Positions 47,525 to 60,464 of a DNA stretch of 64,000 nt are shown one piece after another. Position numbers and translations under genes: made by a program. Under the pieces are notes generated by a model. The model searched no databases, was not told where the DNA came from, and was given only the letters and a program-made list of their open reading frames with translations. Within the stretch, counting starts at the first letter, position 1, and every line of letters begins with the position of its first letter. The stretch comes from Henckelia pumila (lineage: Eukaryota > Streptophyta > Magnoliopsida > Lamiales > Gesneriaceae): contig NC_133121.1 of NCBI RefSeq assembly GCF_033568475.1, positions 6,944,001 through 7,008,000 of the forward strand, written 5' to 3'.

Positions 47525-49063
47525 TATAATATATATATATACACTCTTGTGAAGAATATGATCATATTCATGATTGTGTGTGTGTTTGTGTATATATACA
47601 TATACGTACATATATATACATACACATGCACACACAGGTGGGGTTATATATGATCATGATGAAATATTATTGTCTTCTTAGTTTTGTACGAAAACATATA
47701 GTAGAAACTTAATTTGAAGGGACCTCAAATTATTTTATGATGTTTACTTTGATCTAATTAATTAATATAAGATAACATTTTATATATCTATGTTTTGTAT
47801 TTGCATTTCGTGCTACATAATTTCACTGCATCTCTGCCGTACGTGCATGCATAATTCAAGAAAACGATTATGGTATACCGTATACAAGATCACAGAATTA
47901 TATTCTGAATCATGAATTCAGATTATCGAGTACGAAAAATTGAATCGAAACTAAAACGAAAAAGTTTCTGAATTCATCCATCTCTCATGCAATACACTTA
48001 TTAGACTGTAATATTAACAACATGACACCGGTGATATTAACGTACAACAGAAAACTTTGTAAATGCTTAGACAAAGCTGAATCTTGAAATGTAATGGAGA
48101 ACTTCGAATGAATTGATGATTTAAAGTCAGAATCATGAGTCTCCCAATTCTCAGTGTTAATCCATTTAAATTCATATATAGATGGTCCACACGTTATTGT
48201 GGGAGAGTACTGTGATATGTAGAGACCTGAAATGAAAAAAGTAGGACTAGTCTACTTCATGAATTATAATTCTAATGTTTGACTTTGCTCTATCTTCAAT
48301 TTTGACCAAAGTTCTAAAAAGCGTGAAGTGTGTCAAAGCATGAGAGTCAAACTTTAAGATTTTTAAGCTTAAGCGTAAAAAAATATTTTTAATTTAAACT
48401 ATAATTTTAGTCAGCTTAAACAAATTAACAGAGTAAATAATGAATAAATATAATAAGTGCAAGTGTAATGCATTAATTTTTTGTGAGATTGTAAATATTC
48501 AATTTATTTCATCGTTCATTTCATATCGCATGTCATCAAACATAAACTAAATTAAATTGGTCTACTTTAAAATGTTACCTGTAAAATCTCTAAATATGTA
48601 CTGCATTCACATCATCGCTACACTTCACCATCCAATATTGTACATTTCTAACATTGCTAACAATTAGTTACTTATAAAATCGCTAATTTATGATCATTTT
48701 TTGTCTTATTAATCAATTTTTTGTCGTATTTAATGACACATGACATAGTCAAACTATGTCTGACCATTTTCTTTTTACCGTTTTTGGCCCAAACGAAGCG
48801 TTTTGAGGAAGCTTCAAGCTTAAGCGAGATTAAGCAAGACTTAATCAAGCTTTTTAGAACACTGATTTTGACAACATATGATATCAAAATTGCGAAATGG
48901 TGAATATATATACTTATGAAATATTACAATTTTCCTTGATTTGAAATTTTAGGGAAAAAAAATCTCGAAAATACAAAAAAATTCATGTAAGGTTACCAAT
49001 TATATACTCAATAAGCAGGCTACAATTTCTAAGATGTTGTATCTACTTATTTTACTTGTGCGA
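47525..49063. other. Intergenic DNA downstream of the phytosulfokine gene
   Basis: The first ~350 bp align with sequence downstream of the pseudogene (to about 47860) and contain TA/CA simple repeats at 47530-47640. No other gene recognised. Confidence 0.5.
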
Positions 49064-51084
49064 CGTGGGCCCCCGTCACATAGTAAAATCCAGTACATTC
49101 AGACTTATAGTAGCGAAAGCGTAATCAATCTTTAAGTTTACACATTTAATAATCAAATACTAATAAATCCACAAGAACTTGTGTCATCACAATAGTTAAT
49201 CCAATATTTCACTTTCCATATTTTTCATTCTTACTCAAAATCTTGTACCCTATATCTGAAATTTACAATAAATAGAAGAAAAATAGAGGTTAAGTCTTTA
49301 AGAACTTAGTGAGAGAATAAACTGACTTTATACATTTATAACGAGACAAACAATATTAGTGCAGTATTTCAATATGAGATGTCAGGTATCAGTAATAACG
49401 TATCTGCAGTATGAAGTATTTTGTCAAGTGAAATGCAGTGACTGTTCAGGATTTTGAAGTGAATGTCGTAGGATAAAGACATGGCTCCCACCAACATTCG
49501 GTGTAGCAATTTTCTCCACGTACTCAAATAGGATCCATACAATCGATCATTTACGAGCCAAGGTGAACTCACATTTCCGGACCGAAGTCATGTTGTTCAG
49601 TGGACTAGCAATCCGGTACATAGACCATTGTCCAAGCTCAATTCATTCAGTCATTCAGTCATTCAGTCATTCAAACATTCAATCATTCAGTATCCGATCG
49701 ATAATCAGTCAGGAACCAATAACAGTCCAAAGATCAAATATGCAGTACACTATGATCAATGAAACGAGAAAAACACGAGATGATGCGATATATGAATAAA
49801 TCATAGTTTATAAACTTTTACCGTAAATTCCAGGCCAAATGCCAAATAATAATCTTGAAAGTACCGGTAGTAAAAACCTCACGGGAGGAAACCTCAACTC
49901 AATACTTACTATCTGATTCAGTCGATGAACCCAAACCAATGTAAATTCCTATAAACATAATTTTTGGGCAAAACTTGTATCGAAAATGAGTGACGGAACA
50001 TTTTAAACTCGTTTTTGGATAAAGCTTGTACCAGAAAGTCTTGATTAAAGCTTTAAAAATTCATAACAATTAAAATACAAATCCAAAAATCATCAAACTT
50101 TCCAAAATGACTTAAAATTAATGCACAAATGATCGAAAAAACGCATTTCACGCGCTACTATGGCGGCGCGCGTGGCCTCTCAGGTTTTCACGCACGGTGG
50201 GCTTCTGCGGGTGAATGTAAATTGTGATTATCTACAACTTTCATGTTGAAATTCACGATCGATTTTGCCCAGATTTTGAAAATCAAAGATGGTGATCAAG
50301 CTTGTTTCGACCGAATAAAAACAGTACTTTCGACGATAATTTTGGTAATCGACCGACATATTTTGAAACTAGAAATCATTTTGAACAACTTTTGTGTTCA
50401 AACCGAAGTGAAATTCATCCAAGAAGAATTAGAAAACAAGTTAGAAATCACTACCTTGGACACAAGTTTCTGGAAATTTTCCAAAAATTGTTTTTCACGA
50501 AAATGAATTTTTTGGGAAGATTTGGATCAGAATCTTGTTACACCTCTAGTACATCTCAACTTTTGGGTAAGAAAGGAGTGTTGTGTGAAAATTTGAGGAT
50601 TTTTGGACAAAATTTGATAATTTTTCTCTACTTTCTCTCTATTTTTGCACTCCACTTTCTCTCAATTTCTTCTCCCAAATTTCTTCCCTCTAGTCTCACG
50701 AAATTTTGATAAAATGATATGATGAAATTACTTGGAATGAGCTCTATTTATAGGTGGAGAATGAAAGGAAATAATGACAAGTGTTCTAGCACTTTTTCAA
50801 GCTTTAAAACACCAAGTGTCAAGTATTAGAAAAAAAATTAAAATAAGGAGAATGCATGTAATTAATTAATTTATTTGTTATATTTGTATTTTAATTTATT
50901 TTTGATTTATTTGGAAGCATATTTCATGGGTTCATGGCTTCTAATATCCATCACAAGTTTGGAAAAATTTCATTTCATTTAAATTAGTTATTTATTGTCC
51001 TTTTTAAAGTTTTTTAAGAAGAATAATAATAGTAACATTAAATTTAAATTTCAGCTAATCAATTACTAATTTAGGGGTGTTACA
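49064..51084 (-). mobile_element. Long solo LTR (Ty3/gypsy, Tekay/Del-like), minus strand
   Basis: On the minus strand the element begins TGTAACACCCCTAAATTAG, the typical start of long plant chromovirus LTRs. It contains a promoter-like CCTATAAATAGAGC (about 50743-50756). TGCGA flanks both sides (49059-49063 and 51085-51089), fitting a 5-bp target duplication and a ~2.02-kb LTR. The far end reads CG instead of the expected CA. No second LTR or internal region is present. It contains a short CATTCAGT tandem stretch at 49643-49675. The length fits the Tekay/Del clade, but the clade is inferred. Confidence 0.6.
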
Positions 51085-51599
51085 TGCGATGACCTTGAAA
51101 GATGTCCTTTCTGGTCTTGTCTATGTTACCTCATTGGGATGGTGCCCAAATAAAATCCAACGGTCCATTATTTTTAGCATTTGATATGATATTATTTTAA
51201 ATGAGATCATCTCAAATGAAAAAAAATATGAACCCTTAGATCTAGCACCTGAGTAGTGCACATGTGCTAGCATTGACAAAGCCGTCCTTTCTATAGGGCA
51301 AACTGAAATTTGTTTAACGTTTCGAAGTAGATAAATATTATTCTTCAGAAAAAAGGATAAATATTTTACATGTAAGTTATAATTAGAAATTTGAATTTTC
51401 CGTGAAAAAAGGAAAATGAATTTGATATGGGCCCTAAAATGGGCTCTGGCCCAATATTGATCCCCCACCCAGAATTCAAGATCCAGATCCAATCATAAGA
51501 TGTGAGAGGAAACAACAACATACCCACCAAGAAGTACACCACCTCCGACCTCTTCTCTTTGTAAAATATTTGCGTCAAAATTGCTCTCGGAATCAAAAT

Positions 51600-52348
51600 A
51601 TGTTTGGTCGGAGGAGATTTCTGTCGCTGCCAATGGTCGTCGGCGCCGTCGTGTAAGACTTTACCTCCCTTTTCGTTTTCTTGTTTTCGGGTACTACTTT
51701 TTGCTGCGTTGTGTGTGGAGAGAAGCCGGAAGCTTGTTTGATTGTTACTCGATTATCCCTTTGTTTTTACTTTTTAATGGTATTTGTTTCCCAACAATGT
51801 CTCGTGAAAGCTAAATGAATTGGGTCGAGTCTATTTTGCTCTGGGTTTTTAGCGATTGCATTATTTGGTAGCCGAAATTGGGAAATGAAATTTTTTGGTC
51901 TGAGGGTGGAAGATGATATGGCCACAAATTTGATTTAAAGAGAATTTATGATGTTATTTAAGACTTAGCTTTTCACTCGTGATTTCGATCATCAAGTACT
52001 TTTGATACAATGGCATTTATTGATATCCCAGAAATTCTGCCTTTTGAGTTGGTTTTGAATACCAAAAATTGAAGCTTTTGGTCGTACTTAGAAAGAGCAA
52101 ACTTTTAATTTAATCTTTCATGGTGGATGGAGTTTGCTATATTTGAAAAGGTTGGTTTGAATGGGATATTTGCAAGGATAGTATTGACTATGACAGAAAC
52201 GCTTGGTTTGATGGGATGGATGAATTTTCGCAGGGTCGGAGTTGTGTCGGGGAAAGCCATATTTGGGCCTCCTCTCGACGACTACTGGAAAAAGAAGCTT
52301 CAAGAAGAAGCTGCGGTCAAGCAGCACGACGCTAAGGTCCCGGAATAG
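51600..52348 (+). CDS. Small single-pass membrane protein, 55 aa, unknown function
   Basis: Two exons, 51600-51652 and 52234-52348, join in phase (53 + 115 nt) with GT-AG borders. The predicted protein starts MFGRRRFLSLPMVVGAVVVG, has one hydrophobic glycine/valine helix (about 11-27), then GKAIFGPPLDDYWKKKLQEE and a charged tail. The basic N-terminus before the helix would suit a mitochondrial inner-membrane protein or a small subunit of a membrane complex; this is inference. A frame opening at a CTG/TTG-type codon or at 52127 ignores the splice site. The exon model is supported by phase, by a single continuous helix formed across the junction, and by an acidic/basic tail unlike the AT-rich surroundings. 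I do not recognise the family with certainty. Confidence 0.65.
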
Positions 52349-52775
52349 ATTCATAGCTTGTTGAGATATTATACCTTCGACCGCGATCTCTTCTGGAGAT
52401 TATAATGTTGTAGATGTTGAAAGAGAATCTTGAGGATGGGATCTGGGCAGATTGTATGGGTGACTGATTCTTTCTTGCTTTACCTTCTCACGATGCTTTA
52501 TGGTGCAAATATAGACTCGTTTCATGTTCGATTAGGAAAACTGACTTGTAAATTGTTGAAGGCATGAGTTCAACTGATACAGGCAAGTGTATGTATGTAT
52601 CAAAGAAAAGAAAATCAAGAAAACAAGAACCATCATGGAATCATTGTCTCCATCATTGCAAGATACACTCCAAATATGTTTTGGTTTGTTTGGATATACA
52701 TTTGTGAAAATGGGCGGATTTGCATTTACGTACAAATCTTTTTCATCCAAACACAATCGGAATATTAAAAGAAAA

Positions 52776-54035
52776 TCAGTGAGGAGCCAAACTCCACGGG
52801 CTATTAAGAATGCTCAGGCACAAAGCAATACACACAGATGTAACTGCAGAAGACTTGTCACTCACAAATCTAACTGTTTCAGATCCCCTATCCACCACCT
52901 CTTCATGAGCAAAATCAACACTTCTCTTCACACTCTCCGATAATTTCTCCAACGAAAACTGGAGAAAAGATCTTACTGTTTCGAATGCCACCGTTCCAGT
53001 CATATCAACGACAAGCTTCCGGTTTCTTGGCACAGCCAGAGTTGATGACATTTTTCCCACCAAACCACGTTCACGACTCTTAAATTTTCTTGAATTTAAA
53101 TGGGTAAAACTTGGTTTTCTCCCGATAATCGCCTTCTCTACCTCAAAGAAACCACCATTCGAATCAATCTTCAAGGAATGATCGAAATCTGGTTTCGAAA
53201 CAGCAACTGAATCTGTGTTCAAGACATGATGAGCCGTATGGATAAATGTTTCCACGGCATTGTTACAAACAGATACCATCATATCTTTCACTCTAGATTC
53301 ATGCTTGGGATTAGTCAAGCCACAGAAAAGTTCATCAAATGTGTTTACATTCGACGTCTTGTCTAAATAAACCGCCACAGCTGTGCTTACAAATACTTGT
53401 GTGCAATATCCAACAAGCTCCCTAAACTTGTATTGATCACAGATAAACTCGACCCAAATCGGAAAATTCTCACTTGTCATCGAAGAACTATGATCAGCAT
53501 TAAAAAACTCGGAACAGAAAGCCATTACCAAGTTCCTTGCAAAACTCCCGACGACTACGGAAGCAAATCCAGAGCCTGCACTTGAAAACAATCTATCCAT
53601 AATCCCGTCGGACAAATCCGAACCCACACCCAAAGAAAAGCCATTCTTGGTCATCTCATGTCGATAGCCTTGCAAGATTCCCACGCTCAAAGCCCTGGTG
53701 ATTCTTGCCAATGAATCATGAAACTCATTTGACAGAGTAATTTTATAAATTTGCTTCAAACTTTGTGGGATTTCATTGGAATCTGATTGTATGAACTGTT
53801 TCAAGTCTTTGGAAAGAATCCCGAATGCCTCAGCTGAATCAGACACCATTTCAGCCACAGAAATCAAAGCCCCAATCAGTTTGCACAATCTTTCCCTCTT
53901 CTTAACAACAGAAGGCAAGTTGTAAATCTCGTAAGCACCATAGCCAGTGAATCCCAATGCACAAAAAACAAGCACCGATTTTTTCCTGTTCTTTGCATAC
54001 AACAAACATTTCTTTACAAACTCGAGACGACCCAT
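52776..54035 (-). CDS. PHLOEM PROTEIN 2-LIKE A10-type protein
   Basis: A single exon of 419 aa. The N-terminus MGRLEFVKKCLLYAKNRKK is followed by a hydrophobic segment (about 19-36, SVLVFCALGFTGYGAYEIY) and the hallmark LPSVVKKRERLCKLIGALISVAEMVSDSAEAFG..SKDLKQFIQSDSNEIPQSLKQI. The rest is helical with conserved GGG/SG-type turns and SFARNLV. This pattern matches proteins annotated as PP2-A10-like (At1g10150, At3g49790 from memory), also called carbohydrate-binding proteins, although no lectin fold is evident here and biochemical function is unknown. The frame stays open to 54239, but the ATG at 54035 gives the family's start; an alternative ATG lies at 54143. It is transcribed in the same direction as the BSD gene upstream of it. 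Confidence 0.85.
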   Translation of the reverse strand: MGRLEFVKKCLLYAKNRKKSVLVFCALGFTGYGAYEIYNLPSVVKKRERLCKLIGALISVAEMVSDSAEAFGILSKDLKQFIQSDSNEIPQSLKQIYKITLSNEFHDSLARITRALSVGILQGYRHEMTKNGFSLGVGSDLSDGIMDRLFSSAGSGFASVVVGSFARNLVMAFCSEFFNADHSSSMTSENFPIWVEFICDQYKFRELVGYCTQVFVSTAVAVYLDKTSNVNTFDELFCGLTNPKHESRVKDMMVSVCNNAVETFIHTAHHVLNTDSVAVSKPDFDHSLKIDSNGGFFEVEKAIIGRKPSFTHLNSRKFKSRERGLVGKMSSTLAVPRNRKLVVDMTGTVAFETVRSFLQFSLEKLSESVKRSVDFAHEEVVDRGSETVRFVSDKSSAVTSVCIALCLSILNSPWSLAPH

Positions 54036-54239
54036 AAATTGCACAAAAGTTACAGACGTGAAGTGACAAAAATAATAATGGGTTCGGTCCGTTCGGAGAT
54101 TCAAGTCCCTAATCACAATGCCTTTACTGGCAAAAAAATCCATTCTGCAACCAAAAAGTGATGCAAACGCACACCTGAGGGAGAGAAAAAGTCCATATGT
54201 GAAAGAAACAGAGGGGATTTGCAGTTGTTGGTGATCCAC

Positions 54240-55823
54240 TAAGAATCCCGCATGTAGGAATTAGGAAAGCGATTGAGTTTTTGAAAACGCTACTAGATGA
54301 AAGAAGAGACAAGAATCAAAGTGTCGTTTAATATAATATTCTATAATCAATTTATGCAATGTATGTTATATTATAGGTATATAAAATACGTGTGAAGCAG
54401 CTAAGATGGATATGGATGATCTGTGAGCCATAAAGACGGGAGGATAGGGATGAAGGGTTTATTATTACTTGATGATGATTCATGCACGTTAGAGGACACC
54501 CATTTTCCAGTCAAAAAGTGTCCCGGACTTTTTTAATTTACGTCTGAATTTGGACAAAATATGACGTGTTCAAATTTTAACAATATTAGAGCACATACAT
54601 AGCATAGGAGAAGCTTTAAAATGCTACTAGGAAAATTAAGTTGTTGGTCCTACGGTGTGTGTCCTTGTCATGTAATATTTTCCTATGATTTAAGTCTAGT
54701 GGTGTGATGGTGTAAGTTGTAATCACCATTTGAAATTATAAAGATTAATAAGTGACTATTATTTGAAATTATAAAATAATAATAAAAAATAGACGAAGAC
54801 ATCATTTTTCTCTCTATTATAGAGATTCTTAATAATAGTATTAGGTGAAATTAAAAAAATGAGAGACCAAGTTAGAATTTAGCCATCTGGTTGGTGTTTC
54901 TCCTTCTTTTGAAATCGTCAAGGATGGGATTCCTATTTGTGCAAATTATTCTTCTATCTCAAATACATAAATTTGTTTATTTTTTCATACAGACCAAAAA
55001 CATTATTTTAAAAAAAAATTACATACAAACTTCTTATTCATTCACATTTTCACTCCAAGATAAAAATAAAAACAAAAACAAAACGTGGGAACAGCTCTTA
55101 AAGCTAGGAATTTGTTCAAATTTTACGTTGATCAAGTTCGAGACCAAATTCAGGGTGGTAAAGATTTTTTCTTTTTTTGACAATTTAACGGCTTCTTTTG
55201 TCTTCTTCTCCGCATCTCTGCTCTTCGGTCTTCTCTACACAAACCGGCGTTATATTTTTTCCTATGCTCCGAGATTCTTCTCCATCACCTTCACATCCTG
55301 TGTCCATATCAGATACGACGGGCTTAGCAGGGCCACGTCGGGAATCAATAAAATTTGCACATTAAAATGGGTGAGAAAGATTGCTGCTACCCAGAATAGA
55401 AGGGTAGGGAGGAGAAGAGGCGCTGACATTAAGTTTAAAATTCGTAGAAGAAATAGGTATTTTTGAGAAAAGGGCAAAAGCAATCAATGTATGTGTCACC
55501 TAAGCATGCCACAATATTTGTTCATTTGTCACCAGTCTGATACGGAATATCAAAGGTGTGATTAACTTGGATATCATGATTCATGGATGAAGATACAATA
55601 AGACGGGTGTAGCTACATCTCCAATGTTTCTGATGTTATTTACTTTCACTAGGGAACTTAAATAAAACCAGTCATATTAAAATCAGCATCCACGCTTTAT
55701 TTACGTGCACACTATATACAAACTCCGTATTTCCAAGAGTTTAAAGAACGACAGAAAATGGGAGAAATATCATTCACAGTACAAAGGTAAACTCAATATA
55801 TTAGGCAAGACTTACATGATTGA
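54240..55823. other. Intergenic DNA between PP2-A10-like and BSD genes
   Basis: Contains the promoter region of the PP2-A10-like gene and the 3' end of the BSD gene. A 191-codon plus-strand frame (54891-55466) has no recognised motif and a biased Phe/Lys/Arg composition, so it is not called. No element borders found. Confidence 0.5.
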
Positions 55824-58800
55824 TCAAGCAACATCAATGTCATCAACATCGAGCCAGTCATTTGATTCCTTAGTGTCATGGGTATTTACATTTGCTTTGC
55901 CAGAGTGCTTGACATCCATATCCTTAGATGAATCGGACGAGCTTTTCCTCAGTTGAACCCATTCTGGAGAGTCTTTTTTGAAACTGTGATCCGATTTTTT
56001 GAAATTCGAGGATATATCACTGTCGTCATCTTCTTCAAGATCGCTAAACGAGACATCTTCTTCGTTTTCAATGGGAATGGTGACTCCTGAGGCAGGAACA
56101 ATTTCTGAACTTTCTTCCCTTAACCAATCATCAGCATCATCTTCATCATTATCTCCCAAAACATTTGAGAAACCAGACTTCGTGGTTTGATTTGTAACCT
56201 GGCTGTTATCATTTTCTTTTATAATGGACTTGTCAACAATTTGACTGTCTTTACTCCCCATCGGGTGCTTTACTGTTTCAAAATCTGCAAGTGCATTGGA
56301 TGAATGTATCTCAATGTCTGATCCCTTGGTACTCTCGTTTCCAGGAAAGACAGGGGATGGCACTGAAAGGGGCTCTTCATTTTGAGAACCAGCTTTGGTT
56401 TCTGGGTCGGAAGATTTTCCACTTGACACATCTGCTGATTTTGTTGAAGTTCGAACCTTCAACTCTTGGGTCAGCAAGGCTCTTGCTTTCACTATCTGCA
56501 TGGCAAAAGCAATGATGAACCTCAACAAAACTGTAGTTTAAGGAAACAAACAGAACACGTACACATGCTAAATTTGAACCATTACACATCAAATGGGCTG
56601 TCAGCCTCCAGCGTTCTAGCCCATCTAGCAACATACAATCAATGTCCAGATGGTGACTAATTGGATGGTATGTATAGGTACAAATATTTCTGCCACTTTT
56701 GTAGAAAGTAAATCTTGTGAAGATGATATTATTGTTTGACAGTTCAAATAGATGGACTTACTACTGCCTCAAAAGATTAAGATCCCAGACTACTCAAATA
56801 GTCGAATTGGAATGGAAAGAATTTCTGATACTAATTTGAAATGTCAAATGATTCTCTTCTATTTCAAAGAACAAATATCACGTCAGTTGCCAATGTTTTC
56901 CTACTGTGGTTTCATGGTTGTTATATCCCACCAAAATGACACCTAGTTCAAGGATGACATAATCAATTAATCATAGAAAATAGAATGCACTAGCTGTAAA
57001 TTTGTATGGAAAGGTTGAAGACAAATTACAAATATCAGTTCAGGAGTAAGAGAAACATTGCAACCAAACAAGTTCTGACCGCCAGTCACATGTCGACTGA
57101 ACGGCATTCCCAAAGAAAAAAGAGAATGAACTTAGACCTATCCAACAGTGCACATAATCTTGCAATGCAAATCATTCTTAGCAACCAAACAAGCTCTGGC
57201 GGCCACCCAAAAAACAGAAACATCTATCTTCCGAAAACAAAATAAACCAAATTAAAATAAATAATAGCAGATATCAGGATGAAAGAGGTAAAAAAATTAA
57301 GCAACAAATTCAGAAACAAAATTTCCAAGAAGAAGTGTACCTGAACATGAAAAATCAAAGGATAAAGCGTAAGACTAAAAAAATTCTTTTTATTGTATAC
57401 CACATGCAACTAGCAACATAGATTGCCCGAGTAGGCAATGTGTCAACTAACTGGAGACAAAAAGAAAATTCCAAAAGATTTAGTTATCAGCTCCAACTCA
57501 GATTCTCTAGAATCTCAACTGATTCAACATTACATTCGCAAAAAAAAAAAAAAAAAATAGTGGCAACAAAAAATACTAATGAGAAGAAGATGAAAAAGAT
57601 GGCGATTATGAAAACCTGTGAGGTAGATAGAAGTTCAGCTTCATGGCTATCCAGTCTAGGGTGAAGGAGAACAAAGTATATCTTCCAGAACCGACTTTCA
57701 CTCATGTATCCAGGGCAAAGCTCAATCCTTAAAGCGGTTAATCTTGGAGCAAACCTTTCAACAGCTAAGGCATGTTCTTGTTGGGCATCAGACATATTAA
57801 AATCTAGGGCGAAGAAATATAATGAGCCAAATGTCCACCATATAAAAATTGAAATACCAAATCAAAAAAAGTTAATACCCCTCGAAAGAACAAGAAAAAA
57901 TACACAATCATATTCTTTTAAATTACAGGGGTTGAGGATTGATTAAATTTGAAAGTGCTCAAGTTACAACAAGGGCTTCAGAGGTCTCATAATTCATAAC
58001 AAGGTAAACAGAGATCTCTGTCATTGTTTTCTGGCTAAAATCTAGGTAATCAACAAATAAAACCTTTATTTGTCAAACAAAAAAATCCTCTGTCATCCAA
58101 ATTTATCACCCAACAACTAGTTCATAGATTATGCCATTCATATGATATCTTTGGGCTGTTGATTGTCACATGATAGAGGATATTAGGCAATTTTATGGCT
58201 TGACGGGTATCAAACACAGTACCTTATGGTACCAAAACAATGCCTGATGGACTTGAATCTCCCTTAAGACAGCCATATAATGAATATCATTTGTGTTTAA
58301 CTTCTAGTTAATCATCAGAAGAAATTACAAAAAAGATGTATACTACTCGATTGGAGTTTGAATTGAAGGCGAAACAAATTCAACAATTAATTGCCTCTCG
58401 CATGAGATAAAATGCAATATGCTTCTGACTTAGCATCATTAGGAGACCAAAATTTATTCATCAACATAAAAAATGACAATAAAAAAACAAACTGTATATT
58501 CAGTAAACAACATAAATCAACTATACCAAGATCATCTTCCGCATTTTCGGGTAGAGGAAAATCCAGCCAAGTCTCTGGATGCATAGCAATGTCCCGCGCG
58601 AAGGCCACCACTTCCTCACTGACACCCACTGCACCTTTACTCACCGAATCAAAACCCTCCTTGCTCCCATCCTCACCTTCATCATCCGATCCCAATTGCA
58701 GGAAATCCGAGGCCAGTTTCGTAATTTCAGACACGTTGATATTATTCGATATCCGAGAAATCCCACTCTTGAACTTTCCCCCAATCTCCGCAAAGTCACT

Positions 58801-59094
58801 CCGAATCCCCGATATCAAATCCGGATCGGATTCATCAGTTTCCTGGTCGTGTCTGGTCTGCTGAGGAGGGGGAGCCAAAAATGAAGCCACTCCCCAGAAT
58901 TGACGGGTCAGGGATTTGGTGAGGTCCGAGAGGTCATCCTTAACGCCGCGCGACGGAGAGGTCGGAGATGATGCATCGTCATTCTGGAGGCGAGGGCTTC
59001 CCGATTGCTTGGATTCGGGTTTCGCGGCGCTGACGTCATCCTCATCGTTGTCATCGAGCTTGAGAGAGTTGGCGATGGATCGGGCAAACCACAT
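55824..59094 (-). CDS. BSD domain-containing protein
   Basis: Three exons, 58527-59094, 57616-57803 and 55824-56495, join in phase to give 475 aa; all borders are GT-AG. The N-terminal part (1-10 MWFARSIANS) is followed by acidic and Ser/Pro-rich sequence. A helical stretch at about 53-130 contains LTRQFWGVASFLAPPP and ISGIRSDFAEIGGKFKSGIS. Then comes the BSD region (about 160-245) with ARDIAMHPETWLDFP and the signature ESRFWKIYFVLLHPRL, including Phe228-Trp229. The last ~220 residues are acidic and low-complexity, ending WLDVDDIDVA. BSD domains occur in TFIIH p62, synapse-associated and DOS2-like proteins; the plant members are little studied. From memory it corresponds to At3g49800. The start is the ATG at 59094, matching the family's MWFARSIA beginning; the frame extends upstream without another ATG. 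Confidence 0.9.
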
Positions 59095-59696
59095 TATCGT
59101 GGCGGAGATAAGTTTCCGGTACGGATCGCCGGCGAACTGCTCGTGGGAAGATGGATGGAGACTACAGATCACTGGACTTTCACAGCTTTCTTCTAGTCTT
59201 CTAGAATGCCAATCGCGATTAAGCTTCCTGAACGCTGTCGTTTTGTTGATTATTTTTCCCCTGAACTTTTATTTTGTATTTAATAATCTAGCCCCCTAGG
59301 GTTTTGGATCATTGGATGGAATTTACGAAGTTTATATTATCGTTTTGTCTAATGTTTAGACGTTCTGTTATTATTAGTTTTTTATCCTTTAGAAAATAAC
59401 TCAAAATCATGTGGACGAACCAATAATGATCAGATGATGTGTGTTTCAACGTAATACAATCATTGAGATAAATTTTCAACCACCTATTCAAAATTTAAGA
59501 TAAAACATGAACTACATAATTGACCGATCGATTTTCTTGCATGTTGTATCTATTCTATTTTATTATATTTGAAGGTATCATAAAAACTGCTTTAATATGT
59601 CAAAAATACATCAAAATATTCTTCCACGACCACAATTGCACTTCATGCTTTACATTGATCTCTCTTTTTTAAGTTAAAGTTTCCTATATTACGGTC

Positions 59697-59809
59697 TTTA
59701 ACATCCCAACCACTAATTAAAAAGACAACTCTCACTTTGACCTCTCTATCACTTTAACATCCCCAACCACTAACTAAAAAGACAACTCTCACTCTGACCT
59801 ATCTATCAC
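59697..59809. repeat. Two-copy tandem repeat, ~56-bp unit
   Basis: TTTAACATCCCAACCACTAA...TCTATCAC occurs twice head to tail (59697 and 59753) with a few differences. Confidence 0.8.
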
Positions 59810-60464
59810 TTTACGTCTCAATTTGATAAATTAGTTTTCAAATTTACTTCTTGATTACAAAAATCAAATTTTACTTCATGATAATTAATTTTTTAGTACA
59901 CACGCAAAACATGTGTTCCGGTTACTGGTTGAAATAAAAGTTGGATCTTTCCGAATTGATTGGACTTTCAAAGCTATTTCACCAAATGAATCTCTATCTT
60001 CCGCTTCTTCCGCTTGCTGAGTTGCCACTTGAATAGTCGATAAAGAATCTGAATAAATACAAATATTATTAAGAACTTGTCGAATTCATAAGACCGTCCC
60101 AATACAAATAGCCAACTCTACTCCTTTCACCAATTACGGATGTCGGATAACAAAGCTTTTGCACCAACCACATCGGTGAGAATCTTGCATCACAGCTCCA
60201 ACACTAAATCCATTTCGACTCCCATCATAACTCGATCATTATCTTATCCATCCTCAAATATTGATCAACTAGTGAGCAATATATAAAACAGAATTTTTTT
60301 TTATGTATGATTTTTAATGTGGAATAATGTATTGGATAAAGTAAAATCAAACGTGAGGAAAATACTCCTGGAGTTGGATCAAATAAATTGATTAATTCTT
60401 CCATCGGCCTTGGGTTTGCTTTATATATATATATATATATAAAAAAAAGCGATAAGCCCACCGC
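59810..60464. other. Intergenic DNA, possible retroelement remnant
   Basis: Minus-strand reading of about 59930-60220 gives peptides loosely resembling LINE RNase H tails, but nothing firm. Ends with a (TA)n tract at about 60420-60440. Confidence 0.25.

Noticed and set aside
47398-47631. 77-codon minus-strand frame over the phytosulfokine exon 2
   Set aside because: It is antisense to a well-supported exon and has low-complexity Tyr/Ile composition from TA/CA repeats.
54036-54239. N-terminal extension of the PP2-A10-like protein
   Set aside because: The upstream frame opens at GTG, lacks family similarity, and the MGRLEF start matches the expected family length.
54891-55466. 191-codon plus-strand frame
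   Set aside because: Biased composition, no motif, no splice partners; likely chance in AT-rich DNA.
58412-59299. Plus-strand frames of 100-150 codons
   Set aside because: Antisense to BSD gene exon 1, which has the conserved protein sequence.
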